A DNA stretch of 64,000 nucleotides from Porites lutea (lineage: Eukaryota; Cnidaria; Anthozoa; Scleractinia; Poritidae): the NCBI RefSeq assembly GCF_958299795.1, contig NC_133203.1, positions 34,070,381 through 34,134,380 on the forward strand, read 5' to 3'. The notes under the pieces were generated by a model that worked only from the letters and a program-made list of their open reading frames with translations, was not told the origin of the DNA and ran no database searches. Below are positions 30,800-45,700 of the stretch, in pieces. Position numbers and translations under genes: made by a program. Each line of letters begins with the position of its first letter. The first letter of the stretch is position 1.

Positions 30800-33700
30800 A
30801 TGACAAGATTTGAGGATGCTTTCTGGGTACGTTAATCTCCTAAAACAAATTGAAAAACTTTGATTTGGTTGTAAAATATAAATCAAGCAGACAGCTGTTC
30901 AACTATGATCTTATATTGAAAGCCTTTTTTAAACTAAGTGAATAGTCTTATCTGTTGTTTATAAACAGGAACAAAAAGGCTACGAGGAACTGCGGAAATT
31001 GTGCCGGCAAGGCAATGAATTTTGTCGTGAAGTTTCGTCTATCTTTAATGAAAGGTAGCTATGTTAGGCATCCCAGTCATTAAGCTGTAGATGTCATGGA
31101 AAATTATAAAACATTAAAAAGCTAAGATGTTGCTCATAACTTCAGTAGGTTTAGGTTGTTAAATTCCATGTGGTAAATAAAACAAATGGAAATATTTAAA
31201 TCGAATTTGTAATCACCTCAGTTTAACATGTAACCAGATATTAAAACACGATTAATATGATATTTTCGTGACAGGTTGTGGATAAGTGGTACGTTTTCCT
31301 TGTGGTTTGGTTGGTTTTTGTCTATAATTACTCGTGTCTGTAAGCTTATACAGGACTATCTGTAGATTGAAATTGTTCGTTGTTAGCCATCTGACTTTCA
31401 GATAAAACAAACACCAAGCTAAGATAGCCCCAAAGAGAAATTTAAGATCAGATGTTTAGGGCTTCCTTGATCAACATGTTGTAACTTCCTGTTGACTCCC
31501 CAGATTGGTGAATTTAATGAAGTACATACCACTCATTTGAAAGTCATAAAATGTTTTAATTTTGGGGGAAAGTTCATCATTAAGTGAACTTAGGAAGCAC
31601 AGATTATTTGTAATAGTTAATTTTTTCAGTTAATTTCATGTTATAGCTATAATTATTTGTCATGCATCAGTGATTTCTTCCTATGACTTAAATAAAATGA
31701 CTGTTTCAGTTATATTTTATTATTTCTTAGGGCAAAGATAGAACAAACGTATGCTGAAAGCTTGAGCAGGCTTGCAGCAAAAGCTCAAAAAACTTCCAAA
31801 GATGCACTTGGGTAAGGATTGAGCGAACTTACTGGCAGGCTCAATACTGCTACAGGTTGTACAGCTACAATTGAATTTCATGTGGGATTCAAGTGTGGAT
31901 CTAGGATAAATGCTGACTGATTTCCTAACATTTATTATGAAAAATCTGACCGATTTCTGTAAAATGGTGGAAATTGGTATGGATCCACACCGAGGACCAT
32001 CTATAAGTGCCCCACTGACGATCCAAAACATTAAAATTTTCCTAGGCAAATTACTTAATTTTAATCCTCTTGTAAATGACAACCTCTCATAAGCAATCAC
32101 AACCACTGCTTTAAACCAGTCTTGCGAGCAACTGTCAAGCAACTACTTGATGCATAGTTTGATCTCCATGTTTGCTGTATGTACTACACTACTCAGAGTA
32201 AATGAGAAACTTTTAGTGACAACCTGGAATTATGCATATTGCAAGTGACTTCCCTGAAGAAGTCTGGGAGCATCTTCGTTGTGGGCGAGTCTTAATTGCC
32301 CAAAGCAGAAAATACCACAATATTCTTTAACTTTGGGTGTTGCTTCATCTGCAATATCTTTTCAGGGTGCAAAGAAAGTCAGTTTTACAGCTTGCCATTC
32401 AGGCAACCTGTAGCTAGCATGTACTGGCCTGAAAGTCATTTCAACTAGCCCGCAAAAAAAATTGATTACCAGGATTGATTACAGTTCTTCTGTAATTTGA
32501 ATCCGCCCCCAAAAAATCACTTGCCCTGGCATCGGGCAAGTTAAGAACAGAATTCACTAGCCCGATAGCAAAATCTGCTAGCCCCAGGCTATTAGGCACC
32601 ACTTTCTTTGTATGCTGCTTTTGTTCTTTGGATGATATGCACATGCAATGCATAAGTTTTTTGTAAATTTTCATACACTGCACATGCAGTTCATGCAAAG
32701 AACAGAAGATAATGCAAAAGTCAGGTTGCCCAAATGGTAGTTTAAAGAATATTATGGAATTTTCTGCTTTTTCCAATAAAGTCTCTTCCACAAAGAAGAT
32801 GTTCCCAAACCTCTTCTTAGAAGATGTCTAGTTGTTGTTTGAGTATTTTAGATGATCACTTACCGTAATCTTTGGGTGGTCACTCATAGGAGGTTTCTGT
32901 GGCAATAGAGTGGTTTTCGTTTGAGTGTCGTAAAACCAAAACCATAGTAATTACTCTGGCCAATCACATAGGACACAGACAATACATTGAACCAATCAAA
33001 ACTCGAAGTAATTACATGTGGCTGATGCAAAGCGCGGGAAAATGCATGCGAGCGCGTCACAATTGGCTTTGGTTTTACTTCTGATTGGATGAAAAGGTGG
33101 CGCGAATCTTTTAAGCCAATCCCATCGTGTAGAAAGTGCAAAACCAATTACTTTTCGACACTCAAATGAAAACCGCTCTAATATTTGTTGTGCAATACAC
33201 CTGAGCAAGATAAGTTGTCATAGGCAGATTCAGCAGGAGTGAGGTCTGTGATACCAAACCAGTTGATTGACTGACTGGTATTCAAATTGAAATAAAATAC
33301 AAATAATAAAAGTTTATCCTTCATTTCCATATGTGATGGCTATGATGGTTAGGATCTCTCAAAAAAAAAGTCAAGCGCTAGCAATCACTGCAACTAAATG
33401 GAAACAACTCTTCAATGATCACAGGGATGACTTTGACATTAGCTGAGAAAGACTACAGTTCTAGGGACCTGTTTGAAAGGAGGGATGGGCTACCTAGTGC
33501 TAGGGTTACTCTTGCACCTGCACATTTCTTCTTTAATGGGATATCTTTACCTGACAGATGGGGTTATGCTAGCTGAGTGTGGCTAGTTCAATATTATCTT
33601 TGGCTCACTTTTTATTTTAAAACTTTCAAATTCGATTTTATAAATTACCATACCCAAAAATAAAGAAAAATAAAATTTAAACCAAGGACAAAAGTCTACT

Positions 33701-36700
33701 AGAACTTACACCATCTTAATACCAAAACCTAGTGGTTTGTACATTAATATTTTATTATTGTATTTTTATACCAGGACTCTCAAGTCATCTTGGGAAAGTG
33801 TAATTATTGAAATGCAAAATGAATCAGAAATCCACAGGTAAAGATTTAAATAAATATGATGTTTTGTACAGTAGCAGTAACATAACACACCTCTCTTTTA
33901 CTAACTAGTAATAGTTGACACTACAGCTGCCCCCCGCTGTGTATATTCTCAGTCAATGTATTCTTGCTCGTTGTGTAAAAAAAAAAATATACCGATACAT
34001 AATGACGACGTTCACACATATCCCATACAATAGGTAAGATAAATACAGGAAACACAAGGTTCCATGCACAGTTTCAGTTCGATTTACACAGCTTTGATCA
34101 AAACATTCTCGGTTTTGAGAATAGTTTATTCTAAACCATAAGAAAAGATTTAATTAGAAGTTGAATTTTTCGCTATTTCTCTTTCACTTTTTACATTCAG
34201 TTCATTTTATTTGCCAGAAAGTAAGCCATAGAAATTAAAAGGACGTTTGATCAATTGACGCTGGTGCATTCTAGTCTTATTTTAAACTTTGTAGCGGAAG
34301 GACATCTGTGAACAGGGAATACGTCAGCAGGGAATTTGATTGTCGGTGAATTTCTGTAATTGACCATCGTTCTGCCAGTGATAAGCTACCTGCAGCGGCA
34401 ATCATCAGCTAGGGGCCAGTTCAGCATGCAAAGAAAGTAGTATCCAATAGCCCGGAGTTAGTGGATTTTGGCTATCAGGCTATGAACTCAATTCAGTTTT
34501 CAACTTGCCCGCAGGGCAAGTCAAGTTATTTGGGTAATCAAATTACAGAAGAACTGTAATCAATCTAGCTCATCAAAAATTTTTTCTGGGCTGGCTGAAA
34601 TGACTTTTGGGCTATCAAATGCCCAAGCTACTATATAGCTGTACTATATAGCTGTATAACTGACTTTCTTTGCACCCTGGGCCCGCAGTTGTATAATTCT
34701 TTATGTCAGACAGAAGTGCTAATGTTGGACATTAAGCCACTCAAACTCTGTATCATAATGCCACATGTTAGCGTTATGTCTGGCGTTATCTTTTATGCAG
34801 CTGACCCCAGTTAATCTTCTCTTTGTTCTAATTCCCAAATTAAAAATATGAATGCCTTGTAATGCAAATACTTGGCCCAGTCCCTTTAGGGGATTCACTG
34901 TGGGATAAAACAATTAGATCAAGTATCATTGCAAGTATCAAGTTGCTTTTCTTGATAAGATTATTAATTTCCTTTTCTCTGCTTAGCTTTGTCTTGTACA
35001 CTTTACCTTATGAGCAGAGGATTCTTTTTTTGCATATGCTTTTAACATACTCGCAGATTTGTTGGAAGCACAGTCTGTCATTCACATAGTTGCCTTCTAT
35101 ACCCATGAAGTTAAAAAAGTCAACTACGTGAATGTCAGCAGTGTGAATGACTTTGTAAAATGCTGAAGCACTCAGCATTTTCTGCAACTCTCAACAGCTA
35201 TGGAGACATGTAATAAATTTTTGGTGAGTACAAAATGCAGACTGCTGCAGATCATTGTTTTCACCTCGCAAATGAGAACAAGACAATAATAATCCCATTG
35301 TTTTCTAACCCTCAAACAATGGTCTTCACTCAGTGACTGCAGTCTGCATTTTGTACTGTCCAAATGAATTTTCACATTTTAAGTCTGCATGTCATCAAAA
35401 TGTTTTATTGAACCATTCTTAAACCAAGATTTGTCTATCAGTTGAATTTCTGCATTAAATCCTATGATTCAGATGAAACCTATTTGCCAGAACTTTTGCA
35501 TAAGTGCAATTTTTTCCCAAGGACTTGTTGTTGTTTTCTTTGATGCAGGTAAATCTTCAAGTAGCCCTTGTCTTGCCTCGCACACTCTTAATATTCAATT
35601 TGCATTTTTCTTAGAACCCTTGGAACTCAGTTACATGATGAAGTCTCTAAACAGGTCAAAACATTTGTGGAAACTCAAGTAAAGACAAGGAAAGCGGTAT
35701 TAATATTTTGTCCTATTTTAGCCGCTGTGAAGAATAACATATTATTATATAAACACCAATGAAATAAGTTTTCGGGCAAAAACTTGATATCTTCACATGT
35801 GAAAATAACACCGTTGCTATTGCTTCATAATAAATCGTGCCTTTCAAACCAAAAAAATATTTAAGTAAAATGGTTTTGTATTTCATTGGTGTTTATATAG
35901 TAAATAGAACATTACATGGCCGCTTGGGGATACGAAATTTCTCTTCTCCTGTTGGAAAAATATTTCACGAGTGAGCCGAGCGAACGAGTGAAATATTTCG
36001 TATCTCCACGCGGCCATGTGATATCCTCTATTTTTGGTTTGTTATGTAGCTTATCTCTTTAAGAATTTCTAGGATAATTTCCTGGGTACTAGACAAATGA
36101 ACAAATAAATGATTTTCCGTCAAATGGGTCATATATGGCTTCAAGTTTTGTTTAGTGTTCTGTTTTTTTTTATATACTTAGATGCCCTTAGTTTTGTTTT
36201 GCAGCTTTCAGATGGTTATAATTTCTGTATTTTATTTTATTCAAAACAGTATTATTCTCATCCTGTCATCATGTGACCCTAGCTTCACAAAATGTCTGCA
36301 AATGTTCATCCCAGCTAAACAATCTTTCATTATTATTTCCATATGAGATCACCATCATTTTCCTACACAACATGGGGTGGCCAAATGAGCAAGCAAAGTT
36401 TGACTGAACATTAAAAAGATTAAGCCCACACAAAACTGCTGCAATAATGGTGTGAGCTTGTTTACTGGCAGCAACTTTTGTTTATAATGTAACATGTTGG
36501 ATGAAAAAGATGATGTTTAATAACTCAGTCAGTCATAGGAAACCATTTATATTAACGCAATGTTGAGAGAGGTGCTCAAATGGGAAACTGGAGATATTTT
36601 TCCACCTGAACATGATTTGGGTGAAAAGTGTTTCATCATTTCGCGGGGGCCCAAGGCTCACCAAAATTCAATAGGAGTTGCCCATTATTGTTGTTAAACT

Positions 36701-39700
36701 TAAAAAGAAAAACTTCAAGTGTAGTTGAGTGTTTTGCTGCAGCATACTGAACCAAACATGTTTGCTTTAATAAGTAGACAATATTATAATATTAGACATT
36801 GTCTGATTCCATTCTCTAATATTGCCTTCAGGTGGAAGCTTTGGTGGACAAGGCTTACAAGAGTTTCTCTGATAAATTAAATGATGCTCTCAAGGTATTT
36901 GCTACTAATTACTCTATTGCAATGTCAATAATTAATATACAACAAAAAAGAATATGCAGATGGGCAAAACAGTTGTGTAATAGAGAACTGTAATAAAAGC
37001 CATTACTTTAATTCATAAATTAATGGAAAGCTTAACTAATAACCTATCCCTCAAAAATCCCTAACATTGATGACAATCCAGCACATTGTATCTCTTTATG
37101 TAAAGAAGAGCATAATGTGCTTAGGCATACTTTTATGTAGTGCTTGGCATATGTTGAATGTCGACCTGAATGTCTGGGATGTGAGGCCTGTTGCATGTCG
37201 CTCTTCTAGTCAACAAAGTGGCCTTTCTCTACTTAGTCATGAAACTGAGTACTTACTACATTTTATCTTTTGAAAATAGTGCATTATAGACTTACTACCC
37301 ATACAAGAAAAAAAAACAGTAGTCTACAAACTATCGTAAGCTCTGGTTGTATGTGCCATCTTGAATTGGTTGAGGTTTGATAACTGGTCATCAGAAATAA
37401 TTGTATTGACCTATTGAACCGATTATTGAGTATTACTGGAAATAATCCCTTTTATCCCTATTGGTTTCTGTTTGTTCACCCTTTAGGCGAAACGCACTGC
37501 TTACACCAAAGCAAAAGAGGCAGAAGCTATGTTTGAACAGGTGGAGGAAGCAAGGGCCGGAAAAGGTGGCAAAGTACTCTCTGAGAAAGAGATCTCAAAG
37601 GTATTAGATGACCACAGAGACAGCTGTGTTCAGAAAGATTTGAAATAGGAACCTCCAGCATGTTAGTGAAAGTTATTGCCAATGAGCAGCCTCGCAAAGA
37701 CACGAGGCTGTGAGGCAGCAGCCTAATAGAACCGTGCGCGATAGTTCCAGCATATAGTAATGTAAGGCAACATTTATGATGTAATTCAGAACAGAGAATG
37801 CATTGTTTTCGAGCGAATATGTGATACAGAATCCATGAGCCGTGTGTGTGTGTGTTTGTGAGTCCCGTGCTCATCACGTCTTCAACCAATCATTGGGTGG
37901 ATATTCATTTGCATCAAAGGCGATAGCTGTCGTATTTGCACTCTGGAATTTTTTATTGCCTTCCGCAAAGAAAAAACAACAGGGTAAAATTTATTGTGTC
38001 TTTGAAGCAAAATAATTTGAAGGCTTCATTGGCGCACCACAAATCTTTCTTTAGCTTTAAAAAGAGACCAAATATAAACCTGTACATTGAGTATTCCACC
38101 TTCCCCATGCACGTTGTGGGAGAATTGACGTGCGATTCCCAGGCAACAGCTCCCACATGTGTTGTGTGGAGCTGGTGCTTAAAGGAGTCACCTCGGCAGT
38201 AAAGGGTCCTTGAGATACGAGTTTTCCCATTCGTTGACCTGACGGTTATGGCATGATAATGTGCCCCAATAAGGGCGAAACAGTTGTCCATGGCTGTGCG
38301 CATGCATGAGGTACTGGCCAGGCCATGGTTTGGTGTATGTGTGCCCCTTGCTTCAAGATTGCACTATTTTCATGGTAATTTTCGCTTATGCAATCAAATT
38401 TATTTCAATCTATTTTTCAATTATTTTTAAATTACTGTAATTCATTACATTTCTAAACAAATTGAAAAGCGCGTGCGTATAGGGAAAATCTTTGCTCATT
38501 GGTGCTAATTAGCAATAGCTATAACTAGTTTTATACCATAGATGCCTGTGTTAATTGGACTAAATCTTCTATAGTTTAGTGATTTTCATTGATATAGTAA
38601 GTCCCTTTCCTTTTCATATCTGTTTCACAATAATTTTTCTTTTGTTTCTTAGATGGATGTTAAGTGCAAAAAAATGACAGAAAGTTCATTTAAAGCAGGT
38701 GAATCTTGCCTCATGCTACTAGTGGCTGATAAAGCATCTGGGACGTCTTTTTATTCTAACCCTCTAAGACCCAGTTATATATGGATCCACATCTAAAATT
38801 CTCCTGACTGATCTTTACACATTTCGTTTAAGAATTTTTTTGTTGAGGATTTGTTTAAAGATCAAAACATTTCCTTTAGATTATCATTTAGGTCGTCACT
38901 TGATTATGTATTGATGTTGTTGGGAGAAACTTGAAGTTGGTCTCTCTTGTTACTTAAAGGGTTAATTGCCATTTCATTTGCCATGATGTACATGTAGGTG
39001 GAAAGTGGGTTTTAACATTTTTCTTATGTTTTCAATTTTCATGCAACACATCATGTTTCTACCAAAGAAGCTGGGTCCACATTTCTATCAGCCCTGCAAA
39101 TGTACACAGTCCTCCCTCCCTTGATGACAGCCCTTATGCATTTTTTGATAAATAACTGAATGGTGTCTTTTTATCAATGTTTTAGATAAGGAATACCGAG
39201 ATCTGTATGAAAAAACTGAGAAAGCAAGGCTTGAATGGGAAGCTTCCATGCTAAAATGTTGTCAGGTAAAATATGTTCTGAGAAACTACAAGTAGGAAAA
39301 CAAGGAGAGGAATGTATTATTGTTTACTTTTCAGGCTGAAACCTTTAAATACACTGTACTTTGAAAACTTTTTTTGTAATAACTGAGGGATTTCTCGTGC
39401 GCTGAATGGTTGAGAGCCATGTTCGTGGGTGCAATTTTCAGAGAAACTTCAACAGAAATGGATGTCAAAAACTGTGGACGTTATTATAGAAAAACAACAC
39501 GGCAACAATTTTCCATGGTCTATACTCTTATTGACCATATAAATGTCAATATGTTCAAAACTTTGCTATGAAACCACTCACCTGTGACTTGTGGTTCCAC
39601 TTGAGTTTTGAACATTTTGTCATCATTTTCTATGGCCAATAAGAGTATAGACCATTAATTACAATATAATATTAATTCATTGAACGAAAATGTGGAAACC

Positions 39701-42700
39701 ATAGGTAACATGTCAGAGTACTTTACGTAATATATCAAACATGAGATGCAGTGTTTCATCACCAGATGAAACACTGAGAAGGGAGTTGAAAATATGACAT
39801 GCAACGGGGTATTTTTGATGAACTTCGAGGTGTCATCTGGTGATGAAACACTGCGTCGAATGCTTGATATTATATTACTTCTCAAACAAAATGATTTTGG
39901 AAGGAGAAATTAAGGATGCAAAAATGAGCAGTTTTTCATCTGATTTCCAACACCCATTAAAAATTAATTTCCTTTGTATTTTCTTTATGAATTATTAATG
40001 AGTTTGAGAAGTTCATCGGACCCCGTGGTTAATAATGTTAAAGAACCACTAAGGGCATACTGTAAGGGTAAACCACTGCTTATATTAAGCCCTGGGCTTA
40101 TACAACTTTTTTAGGGGTATTAGGAGGGCTTATAAGGGATGGAGGACTAAAAAAAGTGTTTCAAAACAAGCTATATAGTAGTGCTGTTCAAAATACTTTT
40201 TGAATTAGTTTACTTGCATTTTTAAGCTTCAAAACATTCTACAATATTGAACTCATTACAATACATTAGCTAAAGGAAGGCTTAAGTCTTTTTTTTTTGG
40301 GGGGGGGTGGTTATAACTGGATGTATTTTTTGGTTTACAGGTAGATAAGCCTATAACTGTTACTGGGGGGACTTATAAGAGGGGAGTCTTATAATCGAAG
40401 TTTATTGCAGAAATGATCTCTGGTAGTGACCCCATCCCCCACTGTCTAATAATGTCACTTTTACATTCACTTTAGGGGGTTGTTCATTAGCCATTACTTT
40501 ATTGACAGCTGCTTGATAATGTCATTGAAAAGTACATGTATCCATTCAATGTTTTGCTTGTTATTGTTGTGTTTATTTGATATTGTCCTGTGTTTGTAGA
40601 CTTGTGAAAAATTAGAAGAAGAGAGAATAACACATTTGCGTGAGATGTGCTCCTTGTATAGTAACATGTTAGCTGCTGTGATTCCTCAGCTTCAACAAGT
40701 AAGTAAAAAATATTAAAGTATTTTTTATATGCATGTTATCAATTCTTTATCAAGGAAGTACGTAAGCAGCTTAATATGAATCTTTTAAGTCTCATAACTA
40801 TACTGTAAAAAAGGCATGATGATCAGAGCTGCAAATTATTTTTGTTTCTTGAAAGGGCATAATGGACATGTCCATCCAAGTTACCAGTTTGAGATGGTTG
40901 TCAGCAACAAGACACTGTAGTCTTTTTATGAGAGTGTCTGTTATGAGAGCTTTGACTGTTGTAATAATTCGTTTTCTTTTTAGATCTAATTCTCATTTTA
41001 TTTTTATTGCCTTGACATTTTCATACTGTCTTCTAATCTGTGTTTGTAAAATACATGTCATTCATGCAGCCAGTGGCTGTAATGTGATAGACTGAAATGC
41101 AGCCGACTGACTCTCTTAGTGGACATCTGAAAAAGACAGACACCTCACTAAAGTGGACACCTAGAGTTGGTTGCTTGTTTTTTTACTTTTTACTTTCTCT
41201 ATTTGACTCTCTATAGCAGGGACATAACTCTTAGATGGACACTTGATGCCAGATCCCAAAGGTGCCCATCTAAGAGAGAGTTGACAGTATATTAATATCA
41301 ATTTTTTCAGAATTATGAGAATGTTAGTGCTGAAGTCTGGAAGATTAATCCTTCAGAGGATGTTGTTAAAGCAGCTAACACCAGAGGAGAACCAAGAGGT
41401 CCTGCTGAGCAGATCCTGTATGACTGTTATGTAAGTTCATTTTGTTTGATTGCATCCCATCCCCTGACTAAGATTTTTCAACCACAAGTTATCTAGATGT
41501 TGTTGTTTTGGATAACTGAATAAGGATTGGTAACATTATCTCTTTCCGAGATGACCACCATTAGGGACAACACTGAAGTGAAAGGGTACATATAGAGACT
41601 CCAAAAGACTCCTGATCTAATACCAAATTCTCCATTTGATTAACAATCTGGTACTGGGTAATTAGAAGAAGAATCAATCTCTTGATCAGAAGTAATGTAG
41701 GGCTTTATCTGTTTTACAAAGATATCCACCTTAGTGAGAAGCAAGTTTAATAGTGAAATAATTTCAAGAGCAATAATTATTGATCTGGCCCCAGTTGTTC
41801 AAAAGGTGGATAATGCCATCTACCAGTTAAATCACTATCCACTGGAGAGCGCAAAATTTTGGTTTACCTAACACTTATCCCTTGGATAGTGATTTATCGG
41901 CTGGATAGCACTATCCAACTTTTGAACAACTGGGGCCGGAAGTATATTTTGCTGGGACCAGGTTATCCATAGGTATCAGTTTTATGAAGTTGTAAACTTG
42001 AAGTGTCTGTGAGAGAGCACCATATCATTATGATGCCAGATGTGTATCACACCTCAAATAAATACAGATAAAAGCCCATGGTGGGAAGCCCTAATTTTTT
42101 GACAACAGGATGAAAAAAAGTGAAAAATAATCTTGTTATATTATGTAGTCTAGGGGTAAAAGGGATCAGTTAAAATGAACCATAACAGTGATCTCTTACC
42201 TTTACATGTAGGAAGAGGATTTGGAGGTACCCATGAATTATGACAGAAGAAGGGTTGGGTTGGAAGCAAAGATTCAACTTTTGTCAGAAGCACTAGAGAA
42301 ACAAAAGAAAACCAGAGATGGTAAGTGGCGCAATGGTTATCTGTAGTCTCCTCACGTACAAGAACATTTGTGGCTGTTTAATATCAGAACATAAGACTAC
42401 TAGCCATAGTTAAGTGGAATTAACTTGCAATCACACTATATTTATTTAGTTTTATAGGGGAGTTTCCTTTCTCTCTCCCAGCTGAGGAGAGAAACATTTA
42501 ATTTGATAAGTTTTCTCATCTGTTTAGGAATAACTTCCCTCTTTGAGGCTTATTCTGCAACTCCTGATTACTGTCATGAAGAAGGGCAGCAAGATGTGGC
42601 CACACAACTAACACATGTAAGTCAAACTTCCCTTTCTTTACAGGGAAAATTTCAGTCACTACTACGGTTCTTTTCTAATCCTTCTTAAGGGGCGGTGGAC

Positions 42701-45700
42701 AAAACACTGACCCACAGTCCATGGTCTACCCCCATGACTACCCATAGTGACTACCCTAATATGGACTTCGTCGCTGAAGTTTAGTGATTAGCATTAGGAA
42801 GCTCAGTGAGTCAAAGTTCCATTAAGAGTCATTATACTGGGAAAACTGACCTGAAACGTGATTTCACTCAGTTTCCTAATCCTAATCACTAAACTTCATC
42901 ATCATAGTCCATTTTAGGGTAGTGCATATGGGTAAGTCCATGGACTGGAGGTTAGTGTTTTGTCTAGTTCTAGAGATTCCATTGTCCCAAAGCTATTCAC
43001 AGTGTATAAGCAACATTACACAACAACCCTGTATATTATACAGCAATCTTACAAATCAAGGGAATTAATCTTTTTGTGGTTTAGTTTTTACTGGGTCGAC
43101 CTCGGTGTAAGAACCTGTCAACTTTTTCTTTGTTTTTCTAGGTTTTATTGTGCTGACTTCTTTGTTTTCTTTGTTTTACATCACCCGTGAGTGTAACAGG
43201 TTCTTACACCGAGGATGAGCCTTTTACCTTGGTTTAATTGTAATATTCCTTTGTTTCAAAATCATTATCATACTCAAAACAGAGGAAAACAAAATTCAAA
43301 CCAAGTGTAAAATTAAGCTAAAACTTATAGTAACATTTACAAAAGAATTATTTCCATTTAGGTCCATATCCTCAATTCCTATGATCTTGCCCTCAGACTG
43401 ATCAAGGATAGTGCTCTGTTGACCATTTTGGTTCTTTTTTCTGTGGTAACCCTTGCTTATCTTTGCAGGCAAATGCAATAATCAATAGTCTTACGGCGAG
43501 TGTTAATAAGGTCCAGGGTGCTTTAGCAGACTTGAATGGGCAGAGTAAACCACATGTGTGGCTTATGACTTATGTGCAAACTACTAAAGACAAACAGGTA
43601 GGCGTCGATCAATCTTCAATCTTAATGCTGCCTATTATGAATAATTGGCCATGCCTGTTTCTTTCCTTATTTTTGGGCCAGTATATGAACTACTGGGTCA
43701 CCTGTCATTGCGACACCCCTACAAAGTTTAGAAGTCTAGAAACCTGGTACAGTATGTCACTGCTGCGGTAATTTTATGTCACTTGTAATAATATATTTTC
43801 TTCAGGGCATGCTCCAGAGTGTTCTTAGAATTCCACTTGATCAAGTTACAACAAACATAGAGCCTGCTATGCATGATGAGAGGGACAACAAAAGTAAGGG
43901 CATTTTATTAATGCCAGTTAATCTAATGAGCATTCATGCGTTTGATCTTGGAAGAATGGTTTTTTAATATAATAAGTTACTACTGATTGTATGTGCTTTG
44001 AGCTTTTTGTCCATAATTTCAGGTGATGATGAATTTGATGATTTCCCAGATACAGAATCACCTGGTGAGATTATAATTATTATTAGGCCATTTTTCATTT
44101 TGTTTTTGATTTCTTATTTAAGTTTCACAATCCCGCTGAGGATTTAAGAACAATAGCCCTAATTTGCACAAGAAAACAACAAACTGTCAAAGAATTCTGA
44201 TGTCAACGTGCAAATTTTATTGTCCTATCTTTTGTCTTTTGCTATCCTATCCAGGGGCACACCAGTGAAATTATAGAGGACTGTAAAGTTATAGCCTGTC
44301 CACAGAACCTCTATTTTCTCTTTAGAGATCGTTGAGTGTGCGTGTGAAAATTAAAACTGTGGTAGATTTATTGACCTCAAGCGCAAGGGGGTGGGGGTGG
44401 GGAAAGGAGAAAATAGGCATGCTCCAACTTCCTTCTCGTGCTCCATCCACGCTCTTGCGTGCTTGCTTCGCACGCAGGCTCATTGATTTAAAAAAAATCT
44501 GTGCCAAGGCAACATTGTTCTCCATGGGTTCGTCAATTTTCAAAAAGAAAGATAGAAAAGGTCTGTGTACCAGCTATGAAGTAAAGGTTACCAGAAACTG
44601 TTAGGGATGTCTCAGTTCTAAATCAATGATGTTCTGCGTTCTGATTACACTGTGTGTATACCTGAAGTCCTTATCAAATTAGCGGCAATGAAGAGGAGAA
44701 GTGTGATGTCATTTTACCATAGTTTAAGATTTCTGGATCACAACCAGTAGGGAGCTTAATAAATTGTTAAGCAAAACGACGACGGCAATGGCAACGAAAA
44801 CAGCAAAAAAAGTAATATGTTTATGTAGGTAAGCAAAACAACTTTGCATGTGCATCATGCTTTTTTCTACATTTCTTACCAAACTTCCTAATTTCAAGCG
44901 CCTGCTTTATGGAGTAGGAGAACACAGCACAAAAAATTTCTTTTTCTGACCTCAGATACGGTCCTGTTGGATTCAACCTCAGACAATTTCACCAACATTT
45001 GACAAATTAAATGAAATTGAATAGGATTGATGAGGTTTGAAACACTACAAATAATTCACTTTTAAAGTGATGTTTTTGGTTTGTTGTTATCCAGAAATTT
45101 TGCTACCATTTATGATGGCAACATGACATAACAGCTTCTCCTCTCTTTATCTCTATAGAGGTGGCAGGCTATTTTTGGCTGGCTACAAACCATTAAAAAA
45201 AAGAAGCTTGAACTATCTACATTTTTAAGTGAATTTTAAAAGTGAGCATATGAACCATGCTATTGAAAGGCTAAACTCAAAGCTGCTTTTGCATTTTAGT
45301 GTACAAAAAGGTCTTAATTTTCCAGACACAAAGCACTAAGCAAGTGTTAGGGATTTGCCATTTGATTGTGATGAAAATTTACAGATCATTTTGGAAATAA
45401 GGCAAAAAGAAATTGGGGTGATTATGGAACAATGTCTTCCAAAAGTTATTTTATGTTAACAGAGTTGAAAAAATAGATGAAGAGGTAAATTCTTTCTCCA
45501 TTTTAAATATTATTCTTACATGTGTACTTCAGGTCAAAATACGAAATGTCATCTATATGTCAATATTACTCATTGTAATTGCCATGATTTATGATTGTTT
45601 TCTTCAATCTTAAGGTATCTAGTAACCAAGGGTTACATGGTCCTCAAGGAAAATTGAATCAAGGCCAATATCTACCAATTAATTTTGTATATATTTGCAG

